Positions 5,332-5,865 of a stretch of DNA of 5,865 nt are shown here, piece after piece. The notes under the pieces are model-generated. The model searched no databases and was not told where the DNA came from. It saw only the letters and a program-made list of their open reading frames with translations. Source of the DNA: Thermococcus sp. (lineage in GTDB: Archaea; Methanobacteriota_B; Thermococci; Thermococcales; Thermococcaceae); assembly GCA_021157445.1 (NCBI GenBank), contig JAGGWM010000064.1, forward strand, positions 1-5,865, in the 5' to 3' direction. Position numbers and translations under genes: made by a program. Every line of letters starts with the position of its first letter. The stretch's first letter is position 1.

Positions 5332-5865
5332 TTACACCTCAATTAACTTCTTTTCGGCATTTTCTATCAAATCGACAATCCTCTCTGAGTATTCTATTAT
5401 AAATTCCAAGTCTCTATCATTCGGAGAATATCCCTCATGGACAACCTTGTTTCGTATTTTGTAAAATATTCTCGGAAGCTCTGCTTCGAGTTTGGGGAGA
5501 TAAATACCGTGGTGCTTCATGTATTTAACAAACCCGTAATACTTATCAGAAAATGTGTAGTCGTTGCCATGTTTATTTACGCCAAGCTCCTCTAAATTTA
5601 CATTAAATTTGTCTAAAAACCTGTTCAACGCAACCTTCATGGCTCCGAGGTAGCACATTGCAACAGCCCAATTTTCTGAAAACTGAGGATGTTTTGTTAT
5701 AAATTCATTTAGTCTTGGAATAAAGCCTTCTGGCTTTATTTTTACAAGAAGAGCTTCAATTTTATCAACAAAATACTGGATTTGTCGCTTTATGTATTCT
5801 TGACCGTATATGTTTTCTCTCTGTAGGAATGTTCTTAAATTCGAGATATCCGTTTGTAATGATAC
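5332..5865 (-). CDS. HEPN-domain protein (5' end beyond window)
   Basis: The frame is open from the right edge to the TAA at 5334-5332, giving 177 visible residues. An internal ATG at 5658 is not the likely start, because the frame and its helical character continue upstream of it and no ribosome site is evident there. The C-terminal half is a helical bundle: NWAVAMCYLGAMKVALNRFLD, then YGFVKYMKHHGIYLPKLEAELPRIFYKIRNKVVHEG, then EFIIEYSERIVDLIENA. R138-N-K-V-V-H143 (visible numbering) fits the HEPN signature R-x4-6-H, with Asn after the Arg as in many active members. HEPN proteins are commonly RNases of toxin-antitoxin, abortive infection and CRISPR effector systems; here RNase activity is inferred. 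The N-terminal visible part (about 1-65) is also helical and of unknown role. This is the first gene seen of a five-gene unit; more genes and the promoter may lie outside. Its G+C content is low (18 of 60 at 5701-5760). Confidence 0.85.
   Translation of the reverse strand, partial: VSLQTDISNLRTFLQRENIYGQEYIKRQIQYFVDKIEALLVKIKPEGFIPRLNEFITKHPQFSENWAVAMCYLGAMKVALNRFLDKFNVNLEELGVNKHGNDYTFSDKYYGFVKYMKHHGIYLPKLEAELPRIFYKIRNKVVHEGYSPNDRDLEFIIEYSERIVDLIENAEKKLIEV

Noticed and set aside
5332..5658. A complete 108-aa gene starting at the ATG at 5658
   Set aside because: The same frame stays open and protein-like to the right edge with no convincing ribosome site at 5658; the HEPN gene is better read as 5'-truncated by the window.
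4801..5865. A CRISPR-Cas locus
   Set aside because: There is no repeat-spacer array and no other cas gene; only a fold-level resemblance to Cas2 and a HEPN motif, neither specific to CRISPR.

Overview
The window looks like a piece of a hyperthermophilic euryarchaeal genome, most likely Thermococcales (Thermococcus, Pyrococcus or a relative). The evidence is a Lys/Glu/Ile-rich proteome, strong purine-rich Shine-Dalgarno sites (GGAGG, GGTGG, GGGGG), TGA/ATG-coupled genes, a BRE/TATA-like archaeal promoter, and an ATPase of the ATPase-DUF234 type that is amplified in those genomes. The assignment is an inference from style and gene families. All real genes are on the minus strand, so the map reads from right to left.

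Right part (5865 down to 1757): one tightly packed five-gene unit. In order of transcription it holds (1) a HEPN-type protein whose 5' end lies beyond the window; (2) a 174-aa protein whose N-terminal half has the strand-helix pattern of the Cas2/VapD ferredoxin-like fold; (3) a 611-aa protein with a helical head, a central coiled coil of about 150 residues and an alpha/beta tail; and (4, 5) two paralogous ~200-aa proteins with the layout of the ESCRT-III/PspA superfamily (basic amphipathic N-terminus, long helical hairpin, shorter helices, acidic tail). Junctions are 6 bp, 3 bp, a 4-bp ATGA overlap, and a TGAATG abutment. Gene 4 is cut by one in-frame TAG. Reading through it restores a protein that aligns along its length with gene 5.

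Left part (1690 down to 1): first a decayed remnant of an exported PQQ-type beta-propeller protein, of which only the signal peptide and first repeat survive, with a frameshift. Its last bases overlap the start of an archaeal AAA+ ATPase fused to a winged helix and a PD-(D/E)XK nuclease-like domain. This gene is open past the left edge and misses only its extreme C-terminus. Its likely promoter lies inside the remnant.

Working hypothesis (inference): the five-gene unit is an undescribed accessory module joining a putative RNase sensor or effector (HEPN, Cas2-like partner) to a coiled-coil scaffold and two membrane-remodelling-type proteins. That would suit a defence, stress or vesicle-related role. 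Nothing in the sequence proves the function. No CRISPR array, tRNA, rRNA, insertion sequence or transposase was seen, and no gene-free stretch exceeds 300 bases.
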